From NCBI GenBank assembly GCA_030037185.1, contig JASHRR010001060.1, forward strand, positions 1 through 7,718: 7,718 bases of DNA. Reading direction: 5' to 3'. The position numbers and the translations under genes are program-made. The stretch is from Xanthobacteraceae bacterium. GTDB lineage: Bacteria > Pseudomonadota > Alphaproteobacteria > Rhizobiales > Xanthobacteraceae. This document shows, in pieces, positions 1 to 6,037 of the stretch. A model generated the notes under the pieces. That model saw only the letters and a list, made by a program, of their open reading frames with translations. It was not told the DNA's origin and did not search any database. Position 1 is the first letter of the stretch; every line of letters starts with the position of its first letter.

Positions 1-179
1 CCCCGAACCAATCCCCAATTCACTCTGAAGGACTGTGTTTCTTCAGGCAGCCGTGGCCAGAATGGAAACGTAGATGTCGCAGTGCCCCGTTGCCGGCCGT
101 ACAGCTGGCGTTCAGCTTGCAGGTGTCCAATGATCTCCGATTAGGTCGGCAAGAAACACGATCCAGGCGGAGACGCTCA

Positions 180-1079
180 GTGAGACTGGTGGGACCACGC
201 TCGTCGTGGCGACGCGCGCATTTTTGGCTGGGCGTCGCTGCAACTGTCTACATTGTATTTGTGGGCGTGACTGGAAGCGTGATCGTCTTTGAGCGCGAAC
301 TGTACCGATTTCTATTGCCCGACCCTCCTTTGTCGGCAACAACAGGAGCAAGGCTGGACGACGGAGCTCTGAAGTCCGCGATCGCGTTTCATTTTCCCAA
401 CAGTGTTGTCATCGGACTTTGGGACCGTCGCCTTACTGACGGAATGGCCGTCGAGGTCTGGTTGGACGGATCGAACGGCACCGTCCGACGACTGATACAT
501 CCCACCTCCGGTGAGGACTTGGGCAACGCTGAGCCATTCGCACTGCGCTTGGTCGCCTTTCTGCGCCGCGCCCACATTAGGGCATTGGCCGGAAGCTCTG
601 GCCAAGTCATAAACGCGGCCGGTGCACTGATGCTGATCGTCCTTTCCATCAGCGGGCTCGCAACGAGGCGGCGTGCGTCAGCCTCCTCGGAACGCAAGAA
701 AAACGCCGTGACTTTTCACAGGATCGTCGGCACTGTCGGGAGTTTCTTCGGAAGCCTGTGGGGCGTTACGGGCGCCTGTCTGGTCTTTCCGACGGCCCTT
801 GTCGGGGTTCTCGGGGCAGCGAATGACCCCCTCCTCGAGTGGATGTACGTGCTCCATACCGGTTCGGCGGGTGGATTGACGACGAGAATCCTCTGGGCCG
901 GCGCTGGGTTCGCCTTGGTGCTCGCCGCGGTCACAGGGGCCAGACTGTGGTGGAGACGGACCCGAATCCGCACCCAAGCGGCGAAGTCGATCCGATGGAT
1001 GGCGCCGAACAGCCAGCGATACCAACGCCGGTTCGAGTCGACGCGTGCCACCGGGACGCCGGTGGTCGGATCGAGATAG
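180..1079 (+). CDS. PepSY-associated four-helix inner-membrane protein
   Basis: Probable inner-membrane protein of the PepSY-associated TM family, members of which often accompany TonB-dependent receptors and act in iron or siderophore uptake; that role is family knowledge, not shown here. From the GTG at 180 it has 299 residues. Helix 1 (about residues 16-36) ends in VTGSVIVFERELYRFLLPD, the typical family signature. A periplasmic PepSY-like stretch follows (about 45-115), then helix 2 (about 142-160), helix 3 (about 180-210) and helix 4 (about 237-257), ending LWWRR. Histidines sit in RRAH (twice), TFHR and VLHTG, as is usual in the family. GTG 180 is preferred because AGGCGGAGA lies 6 bases upstream. 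TTG 90 and GTG 123 are in frame but have no such site. The frame is open back to the window edge, so a longer start cannot be excluded. No receptor gene is visible inside the window. Confidence 0.83.
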   Translation: MRLVGPRSSWRRAHFWLGVAATVYIVFVGVTGSVIVFERELYRFLLPDPPLSATTGARLDDGALKSAIAFHFPNSVVIGLWDRRLTDGMAVEVWLDGSNGTVRRLIHPTSGEDLGNAEPFALRLVAFLRRAHIRALAGSSGQVINAAGALMLIVLSISGLATRRRASASSERKKNAVTFHRIVGTVGSFFGSLWGVTGACLVFPTALVGVLGAANDPLLEWMYVLHTGSAGGLTTRILWAGAGFALVLAAVTGARLWWRRTRIRTQAAKSIRWMAPNSQRYQRRFESTRATGTPVVGSR

Positions 1080-1351
1080 TACCTCGTGCTCTGTCACGAC
1101 GCCCTGATGACCGCACAAACCGCGCCACGCGCCAAGCCTGCGCGACCGCGAGCCATTCTAGCCGCTTGAGTCGCCCGTACTACAATGCCTACGTGGCATG
1201 CGACTGCCACCCCATAACGCGACAACTGCACTCCCACACCGGCGCGCCCACCCTACCGCCGCTGCTTCGCGTGTTGGTGGGACAGGTCGCCGGCACCCGG
1301 CAAAATTCGCCCCCAACGAAGCCCACCGCCTCTCCCCAACAAAAAGGCTGA
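1080..1351. other. Gap between PepSY gene and ligase remnant
   Basis: This stretch separates the ends of two convergent genes. I recognise no conserved protein in either strand. It contains a CCCACC/GGTGGG inverted pair (1247-1252 and 1276-1281) inside a GCCCACCCTAC context. That resembles a short intergenic palindrome common in Bradyrhizobium-type genomes, but the match is too short to assign. No convincing terminator with a T-run was seen. Confidence 0.35.
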
Positions 1352-1870
1352 TCACCTATTCCATCTCTCGCTTCGTTCCCGCTGCACAGCGACACTGGCG
1401 GGATTGCGGACTTTGATCCAGATGGGACAAGGACCGGATCGATAGGTGATGTCGACTCGCTTGGAAACGATGCCTTCTGCACCAAGCTGGCACGCATGGG
1501 CGAACACGGTCGGCCCGTCCTCGGCCGATATGTCCGTTCAGCAGGATGCCCACTTCGGTCTCGCCAATGGCCGCGCCAGCGCCGCCTTGCGGTCGAGGAA
1601 CGGAAGACAACCCAGATCCTCGTCATTATGCTCGATCAGGTCGAAGGCATAGAGGATTGCGGTTCGAGCGGTCTCGCGACGGGAAAGCTCCTCGAACCGT
1701 GACAAGCGGTCTGGCCCGAGCACAACCGCCTCGCCGTCGATCGTGAAGCTCTTGGCGTTGATCATCTCGGCAGCAGCCGCGATCGCCGCCAGTCGCACAG
1801 TCCAGTCATACCCGTTGCGGCTGTAAAGCCGCACTGTGGGACCGTGCCGGCGGACGGTCATTCGGTAGCA
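1352..1870 (-). pseudogene. ATP-dependent DNA ligase, truncated and frameshifted remnant
   Basis: Remnant of an ATP-dependent DNA ligase of the LigD/LigB-like bacterial type, which seals nicks using ATP. Reading down the minus strand, the recognisable segments in order are RLYSRNGYDWT (motif Ia region), IDGEAVVLG (motif III region), ILYAFDLIEHNDEDL followed by PFLDRKAALAR (motif IIIa region), ETEVGILL, AEDGPTVFAHACQLG, AEGIVSKR (motif IV) and WIKVRNPASVAVQRE (motif V and the end), stopping with TGA at 1352-1354. The homology begins at YRM just after where the catalytic KxDG motif belongs, so the adenylated lysine and everything upstream are missing. Two compensating frameshifts, near 1562-1568 and 1524-1530, throw the middle out of frame and create a TGA at 1538-1540. 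No functional product is expected. The upstream break meets an unrelated plus-strand remnant at about 1870. Confidence 0.85.
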
Positions 1871-1873
1871 GGT

Positions 1874-2033
1874 CAGATGATGGAAGCGACCGATCCAGAC
1901 GCCTTCTATCAGCCGTGGTCGGGAATGCGACGTTACCGGCGCGCAGCGGGTGATCAGTGAAGACATCTGCGCCGAGAACAACCAGCTTTTGTTCGACTAT
2001 CATATCCCGGTCGCAAATGAGCCGGAGTTCTGA
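1874..2033 (+). pseudogene. C-terminal remnant related to the 6038-6859 exported protein family
   Basis: Only the tail of a gene survives here. The reading frame from 1877 gives TDPDAFYQPWSGMRRYRRA. It then shifts by one base near 1940-1946 and continues as VISEDICAENNQLLFDYHIP, ending VANEPEF at TGA 2031-2033. The segment lines up with the intact gene at 6038-6859: QPWSGMRRYRR corresponds to KPWTVSRLYRR, and a short D/E-rich cysteine segment (ICAENN against PCTEDY) follows at similar spacing. I infer that both belong to one broad family of uncharacterised exported proteins. The 5' part is gone, and the fragment starts at the junction with the ligase remnant. The function is unknown, and the frameshift plus truncation make it non-functional. 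Confidence 0.6.
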
Positions 2034-2034
2034 G

Positions 2035-2055
2035 CCGGCCACGAACTTCGGCCGG
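2035..2055 (+). terminator. Hairpin directly after the remnant's stop codon
   Basis: CCGGCC (2035-2040) pairs perfectly with GGCCGG (2050-2055) across a 9-base loop, and a G-T wobble extends the stem by one pair. It starts two bases after the TGA of the plus-strand remnant, where a transcription terminator would sit. No T-run follows, so a classical intrinsic terminator is not demonstrated. It may be a relic of the lost gene's 3' end. Confidence 0.4.
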
Positions 2056-2353
2056 TGGCAACGCGGTCGCCACCCGCAGGCCGCTGCTGTTCGAGGTAGA
2101 CCCCCTGGGCGAGCGGCGGGACTGGCACGACCGGCCCGCCGGTTAGCTCCGGTTTCGGGCAGAGCACTGTCGGGGCTTTGAAAGGACGCGCCTTTGGAAT
2201 TCCACGCGCAATGCGTCCGCCGAATATGCTCTAAAGACCCTCACGCTCGGAGCGAGAAATTTTCTACGCCGCGTTGGCAAGGCCTGCGCGTGTTGCCATT
2301 GATGGGCGCGCCAGCGGGGCAATTTACAAATATGTTTGGAAGTCGTTCAAGAG
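2056..2353. other. Gap with no recognisable gene
   Basis: No conserved protein was recognised in either strand. One plus-strand stretch (about 2056-2148) reads VATRRPLLFEVDPLGERR followed by DWHDRPAG and a stop. It has a protein-like composition, but I could not place it, and it could be chance or a decayed scrap. The rest of the interval is interrupted by stops in all frames. Confidence 0.3.
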
Positions 2354-2560
2354 CTATTCAAGCTGCGCGAGCTTCGGTGTGGGGTAACCTGAGATGGCCG
2401 TCACACGGCCACTCTGGCCATCGACGTAGACGAAGGTCCGTCCCTCGATGTGGTATTGCCCTTCCACTCAACGGCGAAAGTGGTGTCAGTGTCCTCGATG
2501 TGGATCGGTTCGGGATCCCAAACCGCGTGGCCAAGTGAAATTCTCCGCCAAGGCGCCCAG
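2354..2560 (-). pseudogene. Unrecognised coding-like remnant, one frameshift
   Basis: On the minus strand a protein-like stretch reads GHAVWDPEPIHIEDTDTTF and AVEWK, then needs a one-base shift near 2460 to continue as YHIEGRTFVYVDGQSGRV and TAISGYPTPKLAQLE before TAG at 2354-2356. Both halves have the alternating hydrophobic and polar pattern of beta strands and no low-complexity bias, so I think it derives from a real gene. I do not recognise the family. An in-frame TGA lies just upstream near 2567, so at most about 65 residues are available. The beginning has probably been lost at the junction with the plus-strand gene that starts to be recognisable at 2562. It could instead be a chance open frame, and the confidence reflects that. 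Confidence 0.4.
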
Positions 2561-2561
2561 G

Positions 2562-3464
2562 CACGTCAAACTATCGCGCATCTATGCGATCAGTCAGGCC
2601 GAGTACTGCTTCAATTTTGTCTTCAAGCGCAGCTTTCCCATTCACAAGCTGTTCGAGCGAAGCTGTGAGCTTGGCTTGTGGTGATTGACGGCGCACAAGA
2701 TCGCCGAGGTCTTCGGCACGCGCCTCCAGCGCAACCACCGAGGTAAGCTCTCCACCGTCATCGATCAGATCGAGCACGGCCATCATGTATTCCGCGCCTA
2801 TTTCCGCGATGCCGTGCTCAGGCAGTATGAGAAGCTCTCGAAGTACTTGCGCAACGAACTCTGCTCCAACAACCTCTACGATTTCGGTCTCAAAAAGGGG
2901 CTGGACCACCTGGATGAGGTCCGCCACAAGTTCCAGAGTATCATCAGCCGATTGGCCGGCTTCCAGGCCCAGTGGCTCAACGTCCACACCGACTTTCCCT
3001 TGCTGCAGCGGATCGCCCTTCCCGATTACGGTCGGCGCGGTCCGCTACCCTGGCATCAAAATCCAGGACACGCGTATCATCCGCCTTCTCGAGGTTCTTT
3101 TACACGCCAGCACCCAAATTGGCGGCTGGACGACACGCGAGATTCACGAGGCCGTCCTCACCACCTTCCATCTCTCCGCGGACGCCTACGGCCTCAACCA
3201 ACTTCGCTACGATCTGCGCAAGCTCAAGGGACACGCACTCGTCGAGCGTGACGGCACGCGCTACGCCTACTCCTCACTCGAAAAGGCGTTCAGGTCGCAT
3301 TACTCTTGCTGTTTTTCCACAAGCGCTTGTGCGGACCGCTCGCCCACAGCCGCTTTCACCACCGCCCGAACCCGCAACATCGCCCAGACAGCCGCCTCGA
3401 ACGCGCCTATCATCGCGCCGACAAAGCCATCGAAAACATCGTCGATCTCCTGGCGGCAGCCTGA
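2562..3464 (+). pseudogene. Broken winged-helix-ended protein of a widespread uncharacterised family
   Basis: About 300 residues of a family I recall from many proteobacteria as a hypothetical protein, often in repeated or accessory DNA; the molecular role is unknown to me. Recognisable blocks in order are HVKLSRIYAISQAEYCFNF, FPIHKLFERSCELGLW, a helical KIAEVFGTRL to DQIEHGHHVFRAYFRDA region, RNELCSNNLYDFGLKKGLDH, WLNVHTDFPLLQRIALP, ITVGAVRYPGIKIQDTR, then a winged-helix-like end (AYGLNQLRYDLRKLKGHALV) and a tail FFHKRLCGPLAHSRFHHRP to IVDLLAAA, stop 3462-3464. Three lesions break it: TGA at 2682-2684 where arginine is expected, one extra base at about 3021-3024, and one missing base at about 3271-3272. 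The N-terminal part appears to be missing upstream of 2562. The fixed order of family blocks across the lesions shows this was one gene. Confidence 0.82.
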
Positions 3465-3798
3465 CCCCTCTGCCCGCCTCTCCGCACCACAGACCGCGCA
3501 CCTCGAGCGCAACCCGACCTCTGCATCGCGCATCGCGCGACCTTCACTTCTGCCCGAAAATCAGACGATTCCACTCGGCTCACCTCGGTCTTCCGATCCT
3601 AACCTTGGCATCACGCCCAACGGCGTTGTTGCACTCGTCCTCTCACGGATTTTCAAAACAAGAACCATGGGGACGTTGTTGCGTTGCCTCTTCATCAGCA
3701 TCGGACGCTAGTCGACGGGCCATACTCGAAAGGATCGGTCAAGTGCGGTGCGTAGACCCCTACAATGACAACTTACACCAGCGAAGCCTGTGCCGGTT
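3465..3798. other. Gap between broken winged-helix gene and DUF6152 promoter
   Basis: No gene recognised. Long open frames run through this GC-rich stretch, but they are continuations of the wrong frames of the upstream broken gene and show no conserved protein. The last 20-30 bases lead into the promoter of the next gene. Confidence 0.45.
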
Positions 3799-3823
3799 GG
3801 AACCATATTCGAGTTCCCGCGTT
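3799..3823 (+). promoter_or_regulatory. EcfG (general stress response) type promoter
   Basis: GGAAC at 3799-3803 and CGTT at 3820-3823 are separated by exactly 16 bases. Established knowledge: GGAAC-N16/17-CGTT is the -35/-10 pattern recognised by EcfG, the extracytoplasmic-function sigma factor of the general stress response in Rhizobiales. Transcription would start at about 3830, giving a leader of about 25 bases that contains the AAGGAGAT site of the 3856 gene. Both elements match fully and the distance to the gene is ideal, so this is the best regulatory call in the window. It is still a sequence match without transcript data. Confidence 0.72.
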
Positions 3824-3841
3824 ACTTCGCGCGTGTTCCTC

Positions 3842-3849
3842 AAGGAGAT
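3842..3849 (+). promoter_or_regulatory. Ribosome binding site fixing the DUF6152 start
   Basis: AAGGAGAT ends 6 bases before ATG 3856. It selects this codon over in-frame upstream starts such as 3790, which lie upstream of the predicted promoter -35 and would place non-signal sequence ahead of the signal peptide. Confidence 0.75.
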
Positions 3850-3855
3850 TCGGTC

Positions 3856-4251
3856 ATGAAGATCGCCAGTTTTGCGGTGTTGGGACTGTTCATCCTCACG
3901 GCCCCCGCGTTTGCCCATCACCCGTTCGCGTCAGAATTCGACGCCAATGCACCCGTAACTCTGACCGGGAAGCTGACGAAGGTCGACTGGAACGAGCCCC
4001 ATGTCGTCTTCCACGTTGCGGTCAAGGATCCAGGCGGAGAGACAAGGGATTGGAGCCTCGAAGCGGCTAGTCCCGCTATGCTCGAGAGAAAGGGGTGGAC
4101 CAAGACCATGCTGAAAGAGGGTGACCAGATCACTGTGCGGGGGTATCGCGCCAAGTCGGAGCCGTTCACGGGGGCGGCGCGCTCGATCGAACTTCCAGGT
4201 GGCAAGAAAATGCCATCAGGTGACGATAACGACGGCGGTCCGAAGATCTAA
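3856..4251 (+). CDS. DUF6152-like small exported protein
   Basis: A 131-residue exported protein of unknown function, resembling the DUF6152 family that is common in Bradyrhizobium-type genomes. Residues 1-20 (MKIASFAVLGLFILTAPAFA) form a clear Sec signal peptide with an AFA cleavage site. The mature protein begins with the family hallmark HHPFASEFD (21-29). It then has a predicted beta-rich core: VTLTGKLTKVDWNEPHVVFH (34-53), WSLEAASPAMLERKGW (66-81) and ITVRGYRAK (92-100). It ends in an acidic glycine-rich tail (SGDDNDGGPKI). Histidines at 21, 22, 49 and 53 could bind metal, which is speculation. The start is fixed by AAGGAGAT and the signal peptide. An EcfG-type promoter lies just upstream, so stress-induced export is likely. 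No partner gene follows in the same direction, so it is probably monocistronic. Confidence 0.9.
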   Translation: MKIASFAVLGLFILTAPAFAHHPFASEFDANAPVTLTGKLTKVDWNEPHVVFHVAVKDPGGETRDWSLEAASPAMLERKGWTKTMLKEGDQITVRGYRAKSEPFTGAARSIELPGGKKMPSGDDNDGGPKI

Positions 4252-4334
4252 TGCTTGCTGGTTAGTCAACCAACGGCTTGGGCGGCTCCGGCGCAATCCT
4301 ATCACTCCCGTTAGGGTGAGGAGAGAGGTGAGAA

Positions 4335-4376
4335 GGCCGGAGGCGGCCCACAGGTTTGGTGGGCCATCCGCCGGCC
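4335..4376. terminator. Strong compound hairpin downstream of the DUF6152-like gene
   Basis: An outer stem GGCCGG/CCGGCC (4335-4340 with 4371-4376), a short internal GG/CC step and an inner stem GGCCCAC/GTGGGCC (4345-4351 with 4359-4365) enclose a 7-base loop. It lies 83 bases after the TAA at 4249-4251. There is no T-run, so it may act as a Rho-linked or 3'-end stabilising structure, or be a palindromic intergenic repeat rather than a true terminator. Confidence 0.45.
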
Positions 4377-4680
4377 GAGCCTCAGTGAATGGCGTACAGC
4401 CCCTCGAAGGTCGCTTCGCCCCCGAAAGAAGTCCGACGAGACTCTGCACGACTGAACCGCGCGAAACATACCCCGATAGCGCCTCACAGAGCGGGCGAGG
4501 ATGATTATCCACGCGCCAGTACGGCGACGGAGCTTGCGTGCTCGCTCCGCCAGATCAGTTGCCGTCGGCTAGGGCCAGCCGCACGCGGCAAGACAGTGGG
4601 CGGGGCACCCTTTAACCCGCAACTTTGAAAATTCATGGTCAGAAATGCCAGCCTCACCCCGCCGAATATATCGATAAATA
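4377..4680. other. Gap with no recognisable gene
   Basis: Nothing in either strand resembles a known family. The minus strand has one short frame beginning MITQVGTIYRY near 4705 that faintly recalls the start of MOSC-domain proteins, but the likeness stops after about ten residues. A small hairpin CGGAGC/GCTCCG lies at about 4527-4550. I see no promoter or RNA gene. Confidence 0.35.
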
Positions 4681-4820
4681 GTGCCGACCTGGGTAATCAT
4701 TCTGACGCCCGGCAACGTCGCCGACTGCACGGTGAGTGCGTGAGCTGTGGCCGGCATCAAAAAGCTGCTTGGCGACAAGGGTTATAACAGCGACCCATTC
4801 CGCAAGTCACTCATATTGCA
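4681..4820 (+). pseudogene. IS5-type transposase fragment
   Basis: A scrap of an IS5-family (DDE) transposase. In a single plus-strand frame it reads VIILTPGNVADCTVSA, a TGA at 4741-4743, then AVAGIKKLLGDKGYNSDPF and RKSLILQ. LTPGNVAD is the usual segment after the first catalytic region, and LLGDKGYNSD contains the conserved second catalytic aspartate within the DKGYD-like motif. Both the upstream DDE part and the downstream motif with the third acidic residue are absent or unrecognisable, and the internal stop confirms decay. No terminal inverted repeats could be identified around it. In-frame sequence continues past 4820 without a clear family match. Confidence 0.68.
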
Positions 4821-4830
4821 AATCAAGTAT

Positions 4831-5193
4831 CTGCAACCCACGTGGCGCACCCCACCGACGGATAGGCTATGCAAATTTAAGCTAAAGCGCTTAAGCGCTT
4901 GGAGCGGCAGCGATGTCCGCCATATCGTTAGCCCGCCTCCGACGTTAAGCTGTGTGGGTAATGCTGAGGGCGGATCATCAAGCGCCGGTCGGTCTCGCCA
5001 CAGGCGTCTACGTCCCTCTAATGCATATCGAGGCCAAACGCACAACCGCTGAGTTGCGACTCGCGATAATTAATCGGTCTCGATCTCCGCCCTCCTGCTG
5101 ACGTGCGACACATTCGGACTTGAGGTCGAGAGGGCTTCTCTTTAACGCCAGGCTTGGCATGATTCCGTCGTGGAATGCGGGGAAGGCTTCCCA
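4831..5193. other. Gap containing a 16-bp palindrome
   Basis: No gene recognised on either strand. The notable content is the perfect palindrome at 4885-4900, listed separately, within a locally A/T-richer stretch (4865-4900). The remainder up to the next broken gene has no convincing promoter; a weak TTGAGG to TTTAAC arrangement at about 5119-5145 is not persuasive. Confidence 0.4.
4885..4900. repeat. Perfect 16-bp palindrome made of two AAGCGCTT units
   Basis: AAGCGCTT occurs twice head to tail (4885-4892 and 4893-4900). Each unit is its own reverse complement, so the 16-mer is also a perfect palindrome. It has no central loop, so it suits a dimeric DNA-binding protein better than an RNA hairpin. 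It follows an IS5 fragment, so it may be a relic of an insertion junction rather than an operator. Confidence 0.5.
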
Positions 5194-5537
5194 ATGAACG
5201 GCCCGCTCAAACTTGGAACGGCCGCTTTCTCGCTGCTCCGCAGTTCAATAATGCCAATGCCGGCGGTCCCTATGACGGCGAACGGACCGGCACTGCGACG
5301 TCAATCGGTCGACGATGCAAACGAGCCATTGTCAAGCTCACCGTCGAAGGCCAGGTTGTGGTAGGTCAAGCGAGAGTTTGATGCGCCAACATCAACGGAA
5401 CTGTTAACGAAAACGGCGCGTTTGGTGCGACCATAGGCTTTCAGCCCTTCAGGGGACAATTCAACCGCGATGAGTTCCAGGGGACTTTTAAGATCTTCGA
5501 TTGTGAATGGAAGGCCATTCTGAGGCGCGCGAGGTAA
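5194..5537 (+). pseudogene. Frameshifted small exported protein (YDG/FEGTF-type beta protein)
   Basis: A broken gene for a small secreted protein of unknown function. ATG 5194 follows a GGGGAAGG site and opens with the signal-like MNGPLKLGTAAFSLL. A shift near 5235 is needed to reach LAAPQFNNANAGGPYDGE and then RTGTATSIG, AIVKLTVEGQVVVGQAR. A second shift near 5376 gives FDAPTSTG. A third near 5400 restores VNENGAFGATIGFQPFRGQF, then NRDEFQGTFKIFDCEWKAIL and a stop at 5535-5537. The order PYDG-x-G-T, KLTVEG-x-VxGQA, NGAFGATIGF, F-GTF-FDCEW is typical of short exported beta-sheet proteins found in Bradyrhizobium-like genomes. Three shifts within about 110 codons make it non-functional, unless they are base-calling errors. 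Confidence 0.68.
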
Positions 5538-5996
5538 GGCCCTTGCTTCGCAGGAATGCACCGCCACGAACCGCCGCAACCATAGGGCCCCGCAGCACAA
5601 CACCATCAAAGACGCCCGGTGCAATATCGAGAAACAAAAGAGCAGCGGTCGAAGGATCGACCGCGACCTGGGGGGTGCCCCGGCTGACGGTCCGCCATCG
5701 TCGCCGCAAAGGCCCCTATCGGCCTTCGGGCGATTTCTGCGCCATTTGCGCGAGTATCAACCACCAAGTGCTCACCGTGGCCGCCGTCATGGCGGGTGAG
5801 ATCGGTCTCGCCAGGGCCGGGCGCTCCAGGAGTTGCGTCGGGCGAAACCAACATCTCGCTTGCCTGGATCGACAGCCACATGCTCATCGCGCACGAGGCC
5901 GAACGCGAGCATTATCTGGTAGACTTCCTTCGCGCCGGCTTGGAGTAAGCTTGCGAAGCACGAGCGCGGTGGGACCGGCTGGAGCTGCAGGTCGCC
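5538..5996. other. Gap with unplaced coding-like stretches on both strands
   Basis: No family recognised. On the plus strand a frame from about 5805 to the stop at 5946-5948 reads SGETNISLAWIDSHMLIAHE then AEREHYLVDFLRAGLE, which looks like a protein C-terminus. On the minus strand, about 5520-5660, QVAVDPSTAALLFLDIAPG and VFDGVVLRGPMVAAVRGGAF also have a protein-like composition. These may be pieces of separate lost genes. Neither has a plausible start with a ribosome binding site. Confidence 0.35.
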
Positions 5997-6025
5997 CTCC
6001 CCGCTTGCGAGTCGCGAGCGGGGAG
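5997..6025 (-). terminator. Hairpin downstream of the 6038-6859 gene
   Basis: CTCCCCGCT (5997-6005) pairs with AGCGGGGAG (6017-6025), a 9-bp GC-rich stem, and the loop contains a further GCGA/TCGC pairing. It begins 12 bases beyond the gene's TAA at 6038-6040 on the minus strand, which is the expected terminator position. No T-run follows on the transcribed side. The arm sequence CTCCCCGC also resembles an abundant intergenic palindrome of Bradyrhizobium relatives. Confidence 0.55.
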
Positions 6026-6037
6026 AGGTCAGGAAGA

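Noticed and set aside
1247..1281. Bradyrhizobium-type intergenic palindrome GCCCACCCTAC
   Set aside because: Only 6 bp of stem and one recognisable arm are present; not enough to name a repeat family.
839..1351. A 170-codon plus-strand open frame overlapping the PepSY gene end
   Set aside because: The overlapped part is the PepSY gene read out of frame, and the rest resembles no protein family.
4600..4710. Start of a MOSC-domain gene on the minus strand
   Set aside because: Only about ten residues (VGTIYRY) recall the family, and the region is better explained by the plus-strand IS5 fragment overlapping it.
1352..5537. All frameshifts as sequencing errors
   Set aside because: Indels alone could be errors, but the ligase lacks its catalytic half, other genes lack their 5' parts, and several stops look like base substitutions, so genuine decay is the better explanation. 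Individual indels remain unverified.
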